A stretch of 64,000 bases of DNA, taken from Fagopyrum homotropicum (Eukaryota > Streptophyta > Magnoliopsida > Caryophyllales > Polygonaceae). Below are positions 9,535 through 20,083 of the stretch, one piece after another. The stretch lies in the NCBI GenBank assembly GCA_033239125.1, contig BSWB01000002.1, positions 90,702,560-90,766,559 on the forward strand, in the 5' to 3' direction. Both the position numbers and the translations under genes were made by a program. The first letter of the stretch is position 1, and every line of letters begins with the position of its first letter. The notes beneath the pieces were generated by a model that had not been told where the DNA came from, searched no databases, and saw only the letters and a program-made list of their open reading frames with translations.

Positions 9535-10829
9535 AGGAAGCCCATAAAGGAGGTTTAATGGGTCATTTTGGGAGGGATAAAACTTATGCTATGCTGCACT
9601 CACACTTTTATTGGCCACACATGCTTAGGGATGTTGAAAATGTGCTTAAAAGATGCTTAGAATGCCTTAAAGCTAAATCTAAAGTGAAGCCTCATGGATT
9701 GTACACACCTTTGCCCATCCCAACAGCCCCTTGGGAAGACATTAGTATGGACTTTATTGTGGGATTACCTAGGACTAAAAGAGGTAGGGACTCGACTTTT
9801 GTGGTTGTAGATCGTTTCTCAAAAATGGCTCACTTTATTGCTTGTCACAAAACTGATGATGCGGCCAATGTAGCTAATCTATTCTTTCGGGAAGTAGTTA
9901 GGTTACATGGAATTCTGAGGACAATAGTAAGTGATAGGGTTGTTAAGTTCTTAAGTTATTTTTGGAAGACACTTTGGGGAAAGCTAGGTACGAAATTGTT
10001 ATTTTCTACATCAAGCCACCCCCAAACTGATGGGCAAACGGAAGTAACTAATAGGACTTTAACCACACGTTTAAGGGCTGTCATCAAAAAGAATCTAAAG
10101 GAATGGGAGGATGTCTTGCCACATGTTGAATTTGCCTATAATAGAGTTGTGCATTCGTCTACTTCCATCTCTCCATTTGAGTGTGTTTATGGTTTTAATC
10201 CACTAACCCCTTTTGATCTTACACCGTTGCCTAAGAAGGAGCGAGTGGATTTAAGTGCTAAAACGCAGGTTGAATACATCAAGGAGCTACATAGGAGGAC
10301 AAGGATTAAGCTTGAGGAGAAAGACATATACAACGCAGCCAAGGCAAACCAAGGAAGGAAGAAGGTTACATTTGAGGCCGGTGACCTTGTATGGCTACAC
10401 TTGAGGAAGGAGAGGTTTCAACAACTTCGGAAGTCCAAGCTCTCTCCAAGAGGAAACGGACCTTTCAAGGTGCTACACAAGACTGGTAACAATGCCTATG
10501 TGCTAGACTTGCCGGACGACTATGCTTGTGATCCCACGTTCAATGTGAGGGAGCTAAGCCCTTTTCCACCCCTTAGTGATGATCAAGGAAATTCGAGGTC
10601 GAATTCTTTTAAAGAAGGGGATAATGATGAAGGGTCATCCGACCTAGCTCCATCTTCAACACCACAAGGAGCCCTAACACGAGTTCAAGCCAAACGCCAA
10701 GCGGAGAGGGATGCTATCTTCCTAGCCATGGTTCAAGAAGCTCACCCAAGCTCACCTCCAATGAGTCCAAGGCCCGTCATGATGCTTAGCCATATTGGAC
10801 CAACCAAGAAGAAGTTGAATGGAGCATAG
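9462..10829 (+). CDS. pol: El-3 integrase with LTR-encoded C-terminal tail
   Basis: The 455-codon open segment is the longest in El-3. The first residues are the pre-integrase linker. The HHCC zinc domain uses H35, H48, C65 and C68. Catalytic residues D97, D158 and E194 fit a complete D,D-35-E core. The C-terminal domain has SPRGNGPFKVLHK near 329-341. No chromodomain is present. Residues ~388-455 are encoded inside the 3' LTR and include GALTRxQAKRQAE and a lysine-rich end (AKKKLNGA-type). In CRM chromoviruses the integrase tail often runs into the LTR in this way and is thought to aid centromeric targeting. The initiating ATG is internal, because the real protein would be part of a polyprotein. 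Confidence 0.9.
   Translation: MFEGVLFRIDKVCIPRCSLRLLLLEEAHKGGLMGHFGRDKTYAMLHSHFYWPHMLRDVENVLKRCLECLKAKSKVKPHGLYTPLPIPTAPWEDISMDFIVGLPRTKRGRDSTFVVVDRFSKMAHFIACHKTDDAANVANLFFREVVRLHGILRTIVSDRVVKFLSYFWKTLWGKLGTKLLFSTSSHPQTDGQTEVTNRTLTTRLRAVIKKNLKEWEDVLPHVEFAYNRVVHSSTSISPFECVYGFNPLTPFDLTPLPKKERVDLSAKTQVEYIKELHRRTRIKLEEKDIYNAAKANQGRKKVTFEAGDLVWLHLRKERFQQLRKSKLSPRGNGPFKVLHKTGNNAYVLDLPDDYACDPTFNVRELSPFPPLSDDQGNSRSNSFKEGDNDEGSSDLAPSSTPQGALTRVQAKRQAERDAIFLAMVQEAHPSSPPMSPRPVMMLSHIGPTKKKLNGA
10611..10624 (+). promoter_or_regulatory. El-3 polypurine tract
   Basis: AAAGAAGGGGATAA, ending exactly at the 3' LTR start. The same tract, with small changes, precedes the 3' LTRs of El-8 and El-9. It lies within the integrase reading frame. 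Confidence 0.88.
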
Positions 10830-11454
10830 GATGAAGGCTCACGTGTGCATGTGCATGGATGAAGGCTGGCGTAAAGGCTGGCATGAGAAGCTAGTTAGAG
10901 AGTGTTAAATAAAGCCTAGAATTAGTCTATTTTATGGATTTATTTAAAACACTCTAAATTGTAATTATTGTTTTTATTTCTTTTCTATTTTTAGGAGAGA
11001 AGGTCTAGGTTGTATATAAACCATTCTCTCTTCTTTTTGTAGGCAGATTACGTTAAACACATTGCCTAAGTGCCAAAATCGAACCCTTTTGAGTTCAGCC
11101 TATTGTCTTGTGAGAATTGTGGTGTTTGCATAGCTTTCTCGTTCTTGTGTGTGTCAATCTCCTTCGGGTTGGTGCTACAAGTCGAATCGAAGCAACCTCT
11201 TCGTGCCTTCGATAACTCTAGATTGATTGTGTGAAGTTGTAAGAAGCGGGGTTGAATCGTGATCGGTTTGGTTCTTGGATAAGCGAATCCAAGGGTTCTA
11301 TCGTTTTGTTCCTTTCGGTTCTTCTTTATTATTTCGTTTTCCCTCTTTTCTTTGCACGGTTTCTTTCATCTTTGTTTGCTGAATTTCGTTTGCCTCTATT
11401 CCCGAAAACAGGCTGCTCGTCAAGATCCATTCTTCGCGGCTAATCCCCGTATCA
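10625..11454 (+). repeat. El-3 3' LTR (encodes end of integrase)
   Basis: This 830-bp partner of 4248-5077 carries the stop codon of the integrase frame at 10827-10829 and a TATA box at 11013-11020. It ends ATCA before TSD TTGTT. Confidence 0.92.
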
Positions 11455-11991
11455 TTGTTGGTTGAAAGCCTTCAACCATGAATCAGGTCTCGGAGACCTC
11501 AACTCGTCTCTAGCCTTAGCAACCTCCATAACCGGCTCGGGTGCCACTATCGCCGGTGAAACGACCTCTGGTGCGGCCCTAATCTGAGTAACCCTCTACG
11601 AGACCTCAGCTGGTCTTACAAGTGCAGGTACAGGTGTAGGCATCGGTGGCGCCGGAGGTGGCGCTCCGGTCCTAAACGCCTCCTAAACTCGACGTACATA
11701 GTCCTCAAACACGGTAGCTCCGATAGATCTCCCCGGTCCAGATGGGGAACTATGCGCCCCGGACCTTACAACTGTCCTATCCCTACCCTCGGGAATGATG
11801 CACTCCGCGACATCCTCTACGGGATCCTCAATTGCTGGCGGATCCACAACTGGTGGGTCCGCAATGGGGATACATCCCCGACCTCTCGTGCCTGAAGGTC
11901 TCCCTACTCGCCCCCGTCTCGGGACGGTAGGAGGAAGAGGGGGTCTACCCCTGGCGGGTCCTACGTATGCGGTAGCTCTCATACGTGCCAT
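11455..11991 (-). pseudogene. gag: El-2 gag N-terminal region
   Basis: On the minus strand, an ATG at 11991 opens 102 codons (MARMRATAYVGPARGRPPLP...), rich in Pro, Arg and Gly, ending at TAG 11683-11685. The same frame continues through a proline-rich linker to AFNQQ at the El-3 insertion site and resumes at 4247. The position, just downstream of the PBS at 12395-12406, suits the start of gag. No domain is recognisable in the N-terminal part. The call rests on position and continuity with the zinc-knuckle segment. Confidence 0.65.
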
Positions 11992-12394
11992 CTAATAGCA
12001 TTTTGCTTTTATTTATATATATAAATATGTACGTAATACTTACAATATCAATATGGAAGGAAAACTTATAAGAGCATAAAATAAGCAGAAATCAAAGTAT
12101 ACAACCAAGGCATAAAAGCCCAGTCATCCTAAGGTCACATGCATAACTAGGTATATACAAATACAAATACACCCTAAGGCCATATATATATAACTATGTA
12201 AATATATACATACATCAAATCCAGAAATCTACATCGTCGAGGTTTGCGTGAGGAGTGGTGGTCCCGTACATTCTAACCCAAGCCCGACTCATGCATATGA
12301 ATTTGAAAATGATAAAGTCAGAACCCGTGTGGGTTATGTTTATTCCTCATTCGGCCTTTAAAAGACTGTGAGTGCCATTGTTGTCAACCTAGGG
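11992..12394 (-). other. El-2 untranslated leader
   Basis: AT-rich sequence between PBS and gag, including a short TATATA run near 12016-12024 and 12184-12192. No gene is seen. Confidence 0.6.
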
Positions 12395-12406
12395 CTCTAA
12401 TACCAC
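12395..12406 (-). promoter_or_regulatory. El-2 primer-binding site (tRNA-Met type, one mismatch)
   Basis: On the minus strand TGGTATTAGAGC, one substitution from the initiator tRNA-Met complement, three bases from the 5' LTR. It fixes the element's orientation as minus. Confidence 0.82.
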
Positions 12407-12409
12407 TTT

Positions 12410-14205
12410 GTAACACCCCAAATCCGCGGGATATCGGAATGCTATGGGCGAGTCCTCACAACAGGTTCCAACCCTTAGCCTGACAACAATCTCATCGGAT
12501 CTTTCCAACATGGCACAAATAAAGGAAAAAACTCAAACCGTTTCTAATGTATGCGAGAACTGGAATGTAGAAATACAAGGTGGAAACTCAGCCGAGTCCT
12601 CAAAACGACACAACTACGATCAAGAGATCCAAAACGGCATAACATAAATAATCCAACAACACAATGAAAACCAAAAACGTCCCCGTCCTATAATGTACGG
12701 AGACCCCCCGGGTGTCCACTCCTCCATCTCACTCGGCGGCATCCCTAACCTGCAAAGCATCTACACAAACGGTTTAAAAACGTTAGCTTTCTTGATGGTA
12801 ACTTTGTTCAATTCCCCGTAATTAATGCATAGTCTCAAAGTTGTCCTAATCCAGTTTCATGATCATAAGAAATTATACACACACAACCATCATATATCCA
12901 AATAATGCATGAAAGGGGCGAAGTAAGTCCGAGGACTTAACTCGTCTCAAAGCTAACCAAACAAACGATGTCAACTTATCTTATGGAAATAATCAAGGCC
13001 GGATCATAACGAGGTAGACATCAACATCGATCTCAAATACTCAACGCAAAGACTCTCAAGGCTAACAACTAAACCTAAGGTTGAACATCTAGTAAGCTAG
13101 GAAGACACTCTTAGACATTTAAGAGGTCACGAATACGATAACCATAGGAAAAGGGGACACAACATCCCACACCTTATATGAGCTTAAATACTACCCAACG
13201 CTTGAGTAAGAACACAAGATGGAAGAGAAACCATAAGGTCTTCACACATACAAGATCAACAACGATTCCAACTAGCTCGAAAGGCACCTAGGTTCAAACC
13301 ACTAGAAAGCATTCTCCTATGTCCTAGGTCCATCCTAAGCATGTTACTAACGAGATATAACCATAAGGCTAAGGAAGGAACAAAGGGAAAGGGAGGAAGA
13401 AACCTACTGCTGAAGAAAACGCAGCCGCGGAGACAAGCTGGCGCCCCCTGCGTGGCCCTGTCACCGCCCCTGCGGATGCCTGGATCGGCCCTTGCGCCCT
13501 AGTTCCGCCCCTGTGGTGGCTCGAACCTCCCCAGCGGTGGCTCTAGTCCGCCCCTACGCCTCTAGTGGTCCGCCCCCGTGGTCAAGTAGCTGAAACTTCG
13601 TCTTCTTCTTCGACTATGTCTTTTCTTCAAGTGCTCCCTTCTCTGGTTGGGCCTTCTCCAAACACTATCCACTGGTCTTAGGCTCCTCCACGACCTAAAC
13701 GAGCTAAGAAGATGCACATGAAAAGGATTCACAAGAGCCCTCTTCAAAGCTTCCTCCATAGCCATGGAGGTGAAGAGAAGAAGGGGAAGGAAAAACAGCA
13801 AGAAGAGAGGATAGGGGAGGAAGGAAACTTACCACAACAGATCCAAGCTCTTCAAGGCTGCAGATTCATAGCCAAGATTTTGCAAGGAGAAAGAAGAAGA
13901 AAGAGCACAAGAAGGAGATTTAAGAGAGATCTAATGTGAGAGTGAAAAGGAAGATTGAGGAGAGAGGGAGAGTGAAAAGAAGTCTGCAAAAAGGGGTGGA
14001 GAGACCCAAGGGTCAGCTACCCCATATGTCTCCTCACTCCATAAACCGAGGGGCCGGGAAGAAAAAAGGGAAACCGAAGGGTCGGCACGGGATTTTGGGA
14101 ATAAATCCCGGTATTCAACACACATGCCTGTAAGAAATCTGAGCCGCTGACGCAGGAAGATCGATATACCTCTCGACATCTGGAATAAAAATTCTGGATG
14201 TTACA
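12410..14205 (-). repeat. El-2 5' LTR (1796 bp)
   Basis: Pair of 107-1890. It starts TGTAACACCCCAAATCCGCGGG and ends GATGTTACA before TSD AACCG. No gene is supported in it. Confidence 0.92.
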
Positions 14206-14210
14206 AACCG

Positions 14211-15888
14211 GGCCTCTCCTTTACCTCTACTTGTTTCAGCCCACACCCATGCATCTACCCAACCCAACCATGAGAGACGCCAACTTACCTTACCTCCCTT
14301 GTGAACTCTTGCACGCCAAGGAACAAACGCTACATTGCTCCCAACCTCATGTATCGTGAATCTCACATCATATCCCTCTTCTCTTCGAAACTACCCTCAC
14401 CAGTGCTGCTGTCTTCTTCTCCACTCTCACGCAAAGCAATTTCCTCTCCCTATTCTCCACTCTCAGGCAGAGCAGCAAATCGGGAGGCCTTCTTGTCACT
14501 GTCACGTAGCCATGCCAAGGAAAAGGCATCACTTGTGCCTCTCCCACAAAGAAGCAGCCTCTTGTGCCCCAGTTGTGCCGCACAAGTCCAGGAGCGGGCC
14601 TCCTTTCTACACGTGAGTAGCCAGAAATCAGCAGCCACCATACATCACCTCCCTTCGGCACTGAAAAACAAGCGGTGCCCTCTTGACTAGCTCAGATAAC
14701 CACATAGAAGCCAAACCATGGTCTTCCCTCCTTCAGGCGCAATAGCACGGGACAACAAAGATTTTGTCCCTTTCTCTCGAGCAGCAACCAAGTCTACAAA
14801 GCCTCTTCCTACTTGCTTCTGTCACAGGAAATAGCACAGCCTGCAGGAGTTGCCTTGTGTGCCTTGTGCCATCGACTTTTACTCTTTCGAGTCTTGGAAT
14901 CGGGTAAGATTCATACCCCTTCCATGCACTTTCCTCTATGAATGTCATACCTAATGTGTGGCTTTTATGCCTCCTAAATATACTCAGAACATCTAGAAAG
15001 AAGCAGTGAAGATTCACTCATTTTCTGAGTTTTTAAACATTGACGAACATCCAACTTCAAGGCCAGATTTAGGTATGCAAAACTCCTCCTTTTTGGCTAA
15101 TATTTTTATAAGATATAGTTGACATATTTTAGTAGAACATATCAAAATTTGAGAAGAATACAGCAAGTGGTTTAGGAGTTACGAATTTTCAAAGTTGGAT
15201 CCGTAAGTAGTTTTTCAGTGTTCCTAAGATATTTCAAGTGTTGGTGAAAACGTGTGTTGAAGCAGTTTTTGGATCTAGATATGAAGGGGTTAGATCAATC
15301 TGATGGACATGAAATTTTGATAGAGTATAGAGTGAGATGCATACTGTGATGTAATAAAAGTGGGGAACAATCTAACGGTCGGATCGAGATTTATAAGGTT
15401 TCAAAGTAAGCTAGTTAGGCAGTTTCTGAAAACACAGATTTTTGGCTAAGTATAGAATTCCTTGATTTTGTATCCAACTTTGGAGATTTGATTCAAGTAA
15501 GTCCTCCGAGTTACTTAGCTAGCTTTTGCGGATTAGTTTGACCATGATGGTTGAGTGTGTTTAATTATGTTTATAACAACAAAATTGGACTAGGACGAAC
15601 CTTATATATATATATTTATATATATTAACTGGCTCAAGTGTATTATATCCGGGAGGTGACCACTTATCCAGTTCAAAAAGGGGAAACTAGGATGTGCTCT
15701 GCGACCAGTCCGACATGTATCAGAGGGGTGCATCGCCGTTATTCTTGTCGGTGAAAGGGGACAGAGGCGAGATCACGGTGATTTTCGTGTGACAACATAT
15801 GTTGAATTAGTAAAGTGAATAATGTAAATAAAGATAATAACCGGATTGTGTGCAAGTATGTTGATATGTTTTACTTTAGCTTATGTCA
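14211..15888 (+). repeat. El-1: right part of the relic Tekay-like LTR
   Basis: Its reverse complement follows the El-10 LTR in block order: a GGACTGGTCGCAG block (about 15697-15710), a GGATTAGGCC/AATCCGGTTT-like block, then a CTAGCTAAGTAA...GGACTTAC block (about 15495-15530). It ends near AAAGATAATAA...GGATTG (about 15830-15860), which also aligns with the El-10 LTR. The inner ~700 bp of a full LTR are missing, and the sequence changes abruptly into copia RT at about 15888. No gene is supported. An AT dinucleotide run lies at 15604-15626. Confidence 0.65.
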
Positions 15889-16310
15889 ATCAAACTTCTT
15901 TCGAAATCATTTACAAGGAGATACTTGGACAATCTTTTATACCAAGCTCGAGGAGTTTTCTTAATACCATAACGAGCTTTGTCCAATTTAAAAACATGAT
16001 CCGATAATTCATCATTTTCAAAACCAAGAGGTTGAGCAACGTAGACTTCTTCTTCTAAAAAGCCATTTAGAAAAGCACATTTAACATCCATTTGAAAAAG
16101 ATTTATGTTCATGAAGTATGCAAAATCAAGTAGCATACGTATGGCTTCTAAACTGGCAATAGGAGAAAAAATCTCCTCATAATCAATACCTTCTTCTTGG
16201 TTATAGCCTTGAGCTACAAGTCGTGCTTTGTTTCGAATAACCTTCCCATTTTCATCCAACTTGTTTCGAAATACCCATTTTGTGTCAATGACGGATTATT
16301 TCTTAGGTCT
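15889..16310 (-). pseudogene. pol: El-4 reverse transcriptase N-terminal fragment
   Basis: Minus-strand reading gives the copia RT opening KWVFRNKLDENG, then RNKARLVAQGYNQEEGIDYEE, a FSPIASLEAIRMLL segment and NLFQMDVKCAFLNG, which holds the first catalytic Asp. RAWYKRLSKYLL follows. The frame runs open from about 16310 to the truncation. The second catalytic box (YVDD in this family) would lie further on and is absent, so the enzyme cannot work. Codon 128 onward is foreign sequence from El-1. Confidence 0.9.
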
Positions 16311-16798
16311 AGACGTGAGGGTCCAAACTTTGTTTCTCTCGAACTCATTTAGTTCCTTTTGCATGGTCATGATCCAATCAGGTTCTTGAAGAGTTTGAAC
16401 ATAGTTCTTGGGCTCAATAAGAGACACGAACGCCGAGAAAGCACATAAGTTGTTAATTATAGATCTAGTTTGAACTCTTGCGTTTGGATTTTAGATCACA
16501 TTCTTTGGTGGATGGTATGAAGAATGTTGAATGTTTCTCCTTTTGTAGGATGGAACGGATCCCGAAGATTGTGGCTCATTAGCTTGACCAGATTCAGGTA
16601 CCACTGGAGTATTGCCTTTGGATCCTATATCAAGGCCTTGAAGTTGAGCTTCAAGGCCTTGAAACTAACTTCTGGCACCGCAATTTTCCGTTTCAAGGTC
16701 TTGAGATTGTTCTCCGGTATTTGGAATCTTTTCTTGCATATTAGTTTTCTGAACTTTATGATCTTCTTCTCCATCAGAATTATGATCTTCATGTTGAT
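16311..16798 (-). other. El-4 integrase-RT connector with palindromes
   Basis: Connector between integrase and RT with no intact reading frame. It contains three copies of TCAAGGCCTTGA or a one-base variant (16630-16641, 16651-16662, 16693-16704), discussed in the findings. Confidence 0.6.
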
Positions 16799-17627
16799 TC
16801 AGATTTTTAGATTTGCCAAACTTTCACTCAAAGTACCATCATTGCTTTCATCAAATATAACAGGAATACTTTCCTCAACGATTTTGGTACGTCTATTATA
16901 AACACGATAAGCTTTGATATTTGAAGCATATCCAATGAATATAGCATCGTCACTACGTGCATCAAATTTACCAAGGTTGTCTTTGCCATTATTATGGATA
17001 AAGCACGTACATCCAAAGGGTTTGAAATATGAAATATTTGGTTTTCGACCCTTGAAGAGTTCATAAGGATTCTTTTTCAAAATAGGTCAAATTAAGCATC
17101 TATTCAAGATGTAATTAGCCGTGTTAACAGCTTCAGCCCAAAACTTTTTGGCAAACTATTTTCCAAAAGCATAGTCCTAGACATATCCTCTAGGATGCGG
17201 ATCTTGCGTTTCACAACCCCGTTTTGTTGAGGTGTTCTAGGAGCTAAAAAGTTGTGTGAAATACAAGATTTTGCACAAAACAAATCAAACTATAGTTGAT
17301 CATATTCTCTACCATGATCCCTTCTAATCGAAGCAATAGGTAGGTTTTTCAACGTTTGCAACTCCTTACATAATTTTAAAAATTCAAACAAAGCTTCAGA
17401 TTTTTCCCATAAGAATGAGATCAATGTAAAACGAGAAAAACCATCTGCAATGACAAGGATGTACTGTTTACCCTTGGGATATTTGACACGCATAAGACCA
17501 TATAAATCATATGTAAAAGTTCAATGGGTTGAGAAGAACTTACAACCTTCTTTGGTTTGAATGAACCTCTTGTTTGTTTACCTTCTGTAAAAGCCTTACA
17601 TAGTACATCTACCTTGAAGTTTAGGTT
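16799..17627 (-). pseudogene. pol: El-4 integrase (broken)
   Basis: Two open pieces. The piece at 17290-17493 holds core motifs VIADGFSRF (first catalytic Asp) and a SIRRDHGREYDQL box (second Asp). The piece at 16799-17080 holds the post-core region: NPYELFKGRKPNISYFKPFGC, then AIFIGYASN...AYRVYN, typical of copia integrases. Between them (17081-17289) the catalytic Glu region is disrupted by stops and frameshifts. The domain order relative to protease (right) and RT (left) is the normal copia order. Confidence 0.87.
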
Positions 17628-18068
17628 TTACAATCCACGTACCAAATCCTTTGAAAATAGTTTCTTTATTGTATGCATGCTTACGTGACCATGTCGTCTA
17701 TGCCAAAGCATTGGATCGTCAGTCAAGGCCTTGAGACACGTTAGCTTAGTTCCTGAAACTTGGCTGGTTCTCATTGAATATACATTGTTACATCTAGGAG
17801 AAATAAGAACAACATCACCCGATGCATTATCTTGAACTTCACATTTTTCTGAATCAAAAATCACTTTGTTGCCTTTATCACATATTTGAGAGATACTGAG
17901 CAAGTTATACTTTAAACCATCAACAAGATAGACATCATCAATAAAGTTAGTTGAATTATAACCAATTTTATCAATGTCAATGATGTTACACTTTCCTTTA
18001 TCACCAAGCGTAATGGTTCTAGATGATTGCTTCTTTAGATTTGAAAACAGTGAGCTTTTTCCACTCAT
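17628..18068 (-). pseudogene. pol: El-4 protease C-terminal part and GAG-pre-integrase domain
   Basis: The 146-codon open piece includes the copia protease tail LVDGLKYNLLSISQICDKG and the GAG-pre-integrase zinc-binding segment LWHRRHGHVSMHTIKKL (about residues 121-137). The protease active-site Asp motif would lie just upstream. In its place the sequence reads SGCSRHMSGKSSLF-like, with a stop near 18095, so the start at 18068 is only the first Met after damage. One TCAAGGCCTTGA palindrome lies inside this segment at 17723-17734. Confidence 0.85.
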
Positions 18069-18160
18069 ATGTCTTGAGCAACCACTATCTAATATCTATT
18101 TATGCTCCTTTACCTTGGTGATATCTTGCAAAACAGCCAACATGAACCTTTCCGGGTCGA

Positions 18161-18484
18161 TCAAACGACATATTTTGAATTATAAGTTTTCCACTCATAA
18201 GTGTTTCTAATGATGTAAGGGTCATTTATTCTATATGGACATGTTAATTTTACGTGACCCTTTTTACAACAATAGAAACATGTGGGCCTATGAATACCAT
18301 TCTTGTTAAGAGAAGATTGTACCTCACCCATCATTTTTCTAGGAAATCTTACGTGATAGCGTATACCATTCTTGTTAAGAGAAGATTGTACCTCACCCAT
18401 CATTCTTTTGAGATTGGCTTTTGAACGAGTGAAATCAATAAGTGCAGCCTTCAAGTCTTGACACATCAAAGTTAGATCAACCAT
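18161..18484 (-). pseudogene. gag: El-4 gag C-terminus with zinc knuckle and internal duplication
   Basis: The minus-strand open piece (107 codons) contains a CCHC knuckle, CFYCCKKGHVKLTC, for RNA binding. Immediately before it, a 23-codon unit (MMGEVQSSLNKNGI core) occurs twice in tandem (DNA period 69 bp, 18294-18362 and 18363 onward). The duplication keeps the frame. The knuckle lies close to the protease, as expected for copia gag-pol. Confidence 0.83.
18294..18411 (-). repeat. El-4 69-bp in-frame tandem duplication
   Basis: Both units start ATACCATTCTTGTTAAGAGA on the plus strand (18294 and 18363). The second is incomplete. It encodes the repeated gag peptide beside the zinc knuckle. 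Confidence 0.88.
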
Positions 18485-18582
18485 TTCTTTCTCTAGATCG
18501 ATATATTATTGATGGAGAGAAGAAAGATTGCCCTTGAGAATCGCATTTTCCGATTCCAAGGCCTTGATATTGATATCAAGGT

Positions 18583-19233
18583 CTAACTTTTTAGTGTTAA
18601 GATTTTCAATCTCCAGAGACATCTCAGTTTGTTGTTTCTCTTGTGAAGCTTTTCTCTTAAAGAACTTATCCTTATCCTATGTTCTTTATCACATATGATT
18701 ATGTCTTTAAGGAATTGCGTGAGTTCAAGTTCAGATTGCGACATAATCGTACTTACATCACCATCAACATAGTGTTTTGGGTCTTCTTCATGATCCGCCA
18801 TTAAGCACAAGTTTGCTAGTTCTTTCTCGTCTTTTGATTCATTGGTAGAATCTAAGTCACTCCACGATGCTACCATAGCTTTATTCTTTCGATCATTCTT
18901 CTTAAAGTTGTTCCTCTTCTTTTGTGGACAATCCTTTGCGAATTGCTTCTTCATTTGAAGAATTTTAGCAAGACCTCTTGAGATCAAGGAGAATGAATTT
19001 TTCTCATCTTCATCATCACTATCTTCCTCTTCTAATGGTATATCATCCTTCTTGGTTTTTAAGGAGAGATTCTTTGAGTTTGATGGGAGCTCTCCATCTT
19101 TTTCACCAAGAACCATTTCATGAGTGATTAGCTTTCCAAGAAGGTCGTCTAGAGGAAGTGTTGTGAGATTTTGAGCCTATTCAACTGCAGTCACTTTTGG
19201 TCCCCACTTGGCTTTAGGTAAGCTCCTAAGAAC
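18583..19233 (-). pseudogene. gag: El-4 gag middle segment
   Basis: This holds the gag core end (LRSLPKA... then LPLDDLLGKLITHEMVL near 19100-19220, with one stop), an acidic linker with EEEDSDDEDEKNSF, a second degenerate knuckle-like basic stretch (QFAKDCPQKKRNNFKKN), and MVASWSDLDS...NLCLMADHEEDP. This acidic 'CLMA' region is frequent in long copia gags. The frame is open for 177 codons from 19116. At 19234 the gag is cut by El-5 and continues from 24501 rightwards. Confidence 0.85.
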
Positions 19234-19238
19234 CTTCC

Positions 19239-20083
19239 TGATACGGGGATGACCCGACGTTGGCTCGATCTAGACGACGGAAGGAGGAAACGACGCAGAA
19301 CGACAAGATCAAGGCAGCCGACTAGGGTTTTTCGTGTGCTGCGTGACCTGCGAACAGAAGGAACAAAGAAGACGCTAAACTAAAAACGAAGGTACGAAAA
19401 TTAAAGGAAAAGTACGATGTGGATGAACCCGACACAAACGATGTGGAAACCCTTGATCTCGGGATCAAGAACCACCAAGAACGATGCAACGAACTCAGCC
19501 CCTTACAACCCCACACAGTCGACTTAGGATATCGACAACACGAGGAGGATGCTTATGGAATCTCACGAATACCAAGAACCCGAGAGCAATTGACACACAC
19601 GAAAACAACTAAGCCAAATCTGATCACAATAACTCTTCAATCAAAACTCGCCTTTGATTGAAGTTGAAATCTGAAAACAAGTGTTTTTCACCAAAAATAA
19701 TCTGCCTAAAAAGTAATGAAAAGAGCCTTTAAATAGTTTCAGCTCTTAAACAAAAGACATAATAAAAATCTGGAAATTAAGCCCAATGGGCTACTTAAAA
19801 CACACAATCACTAAGCAGGCATTAAAAAGCCTCATTCCTCAATGAGAGGCATGGAACGGTGCTGAAGGCGTGGTGAGGAACAACGGCGTCCTGTGCGGGG
19901 CTGGCCGAGTCCTGTGCTTTGGCGTCGTTGTTCTCTTGCTTACTTAGGAGCCAAGCCTCGTTATGAACACTTGTAGCCAATAAAATCAGTAAGCCCTCGG
20001 TCTCATGCTCAATCTTCTTACCTCGGGAACGTGTAATAGCTCCCTCATACTCCGGAGATGCTAGCTCGGATGGTCCCTCATCA
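19239..20083 (-). repeat. El-5 3' LTR (845 bp)
   Basis: Pairs with 23704-24495 at a few percent difference by eye. Its outer part encodes the last ~86 residues of the integrase frame. Antisense open frames (for example 19419-19661) recur in both copies only because the LTR is duplicated. Confidence 0.92.

Larger units (their letters stand above)
4248..11454 (+). mobile_element. El-3: CRM-like Ty3/gypsy element nested in El-2
   Basis: Two 830-bp LTRs (4248-5077, 10625-11454) begin TGATGAAGG and end CCGTATCA. The target-site duplication TTGTT is at 4243-4247 and 11455-11459. PBS, gag, protease, RT, integrase and polypurine tract occur in order on the plus strand. The integrase frame continues 68 codons into the 3' LTR, a hallmark reported for several plant CRM families. 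By eye the LTRs differ at roughly 3% of sites. Large in-frame deletions remove the middle of gag and all of RNase H, and the RT active site is mutated, so this copy cannot replicate itself. Confidence 0.92.
107..14205 (-). mobile_element. El-2: Tekay/Del-like chromovirus, internally deleted, hosting El-3
   Basis: The element has long LTRs at 107-1890 and 12410-14205 that begin TGTAACA and end TTACA. Its 5-bp target-site duplication AACCG lies at 102-106 and 14206-14210. The primer-binding site is on the right, so transcription runs on the minus strand. Coding remnants read gag, zinc knuckle, protease, integrase, chromodomain. Reverse transcriptase and RNase H are missing. El-3 (4248-11454) interrupts gag, with TTGTT duplicated on both sides. 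The chromodomain places it among chromoviruses. The Tekay/Del assignment is inferred from the long LTRs and domain style. It cannot be autonomous. Confidence 0.88.

Noticed and set aside
14301..14690. 129-codon plus-strand frame as a possible host gene between elements
   Set aside because: It is Ser/Pro-rich with overlapping frames on both strands, no domain, and lies within relic LTR sequence.
15604..15626. AT dinucleotide run considered as a centromeric or matrix-attachment signal
   Set aside because: Too short and isolated; an ordinary microsatellite inside a relic LTR.
19419..19661. An 80-codon frame nearly identical at 23831-24073, suggesting a conserved small gene pair
   Set aside because: Both lie antisense within the El-5 LTR copies. 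LTR duplication explains the similarity.
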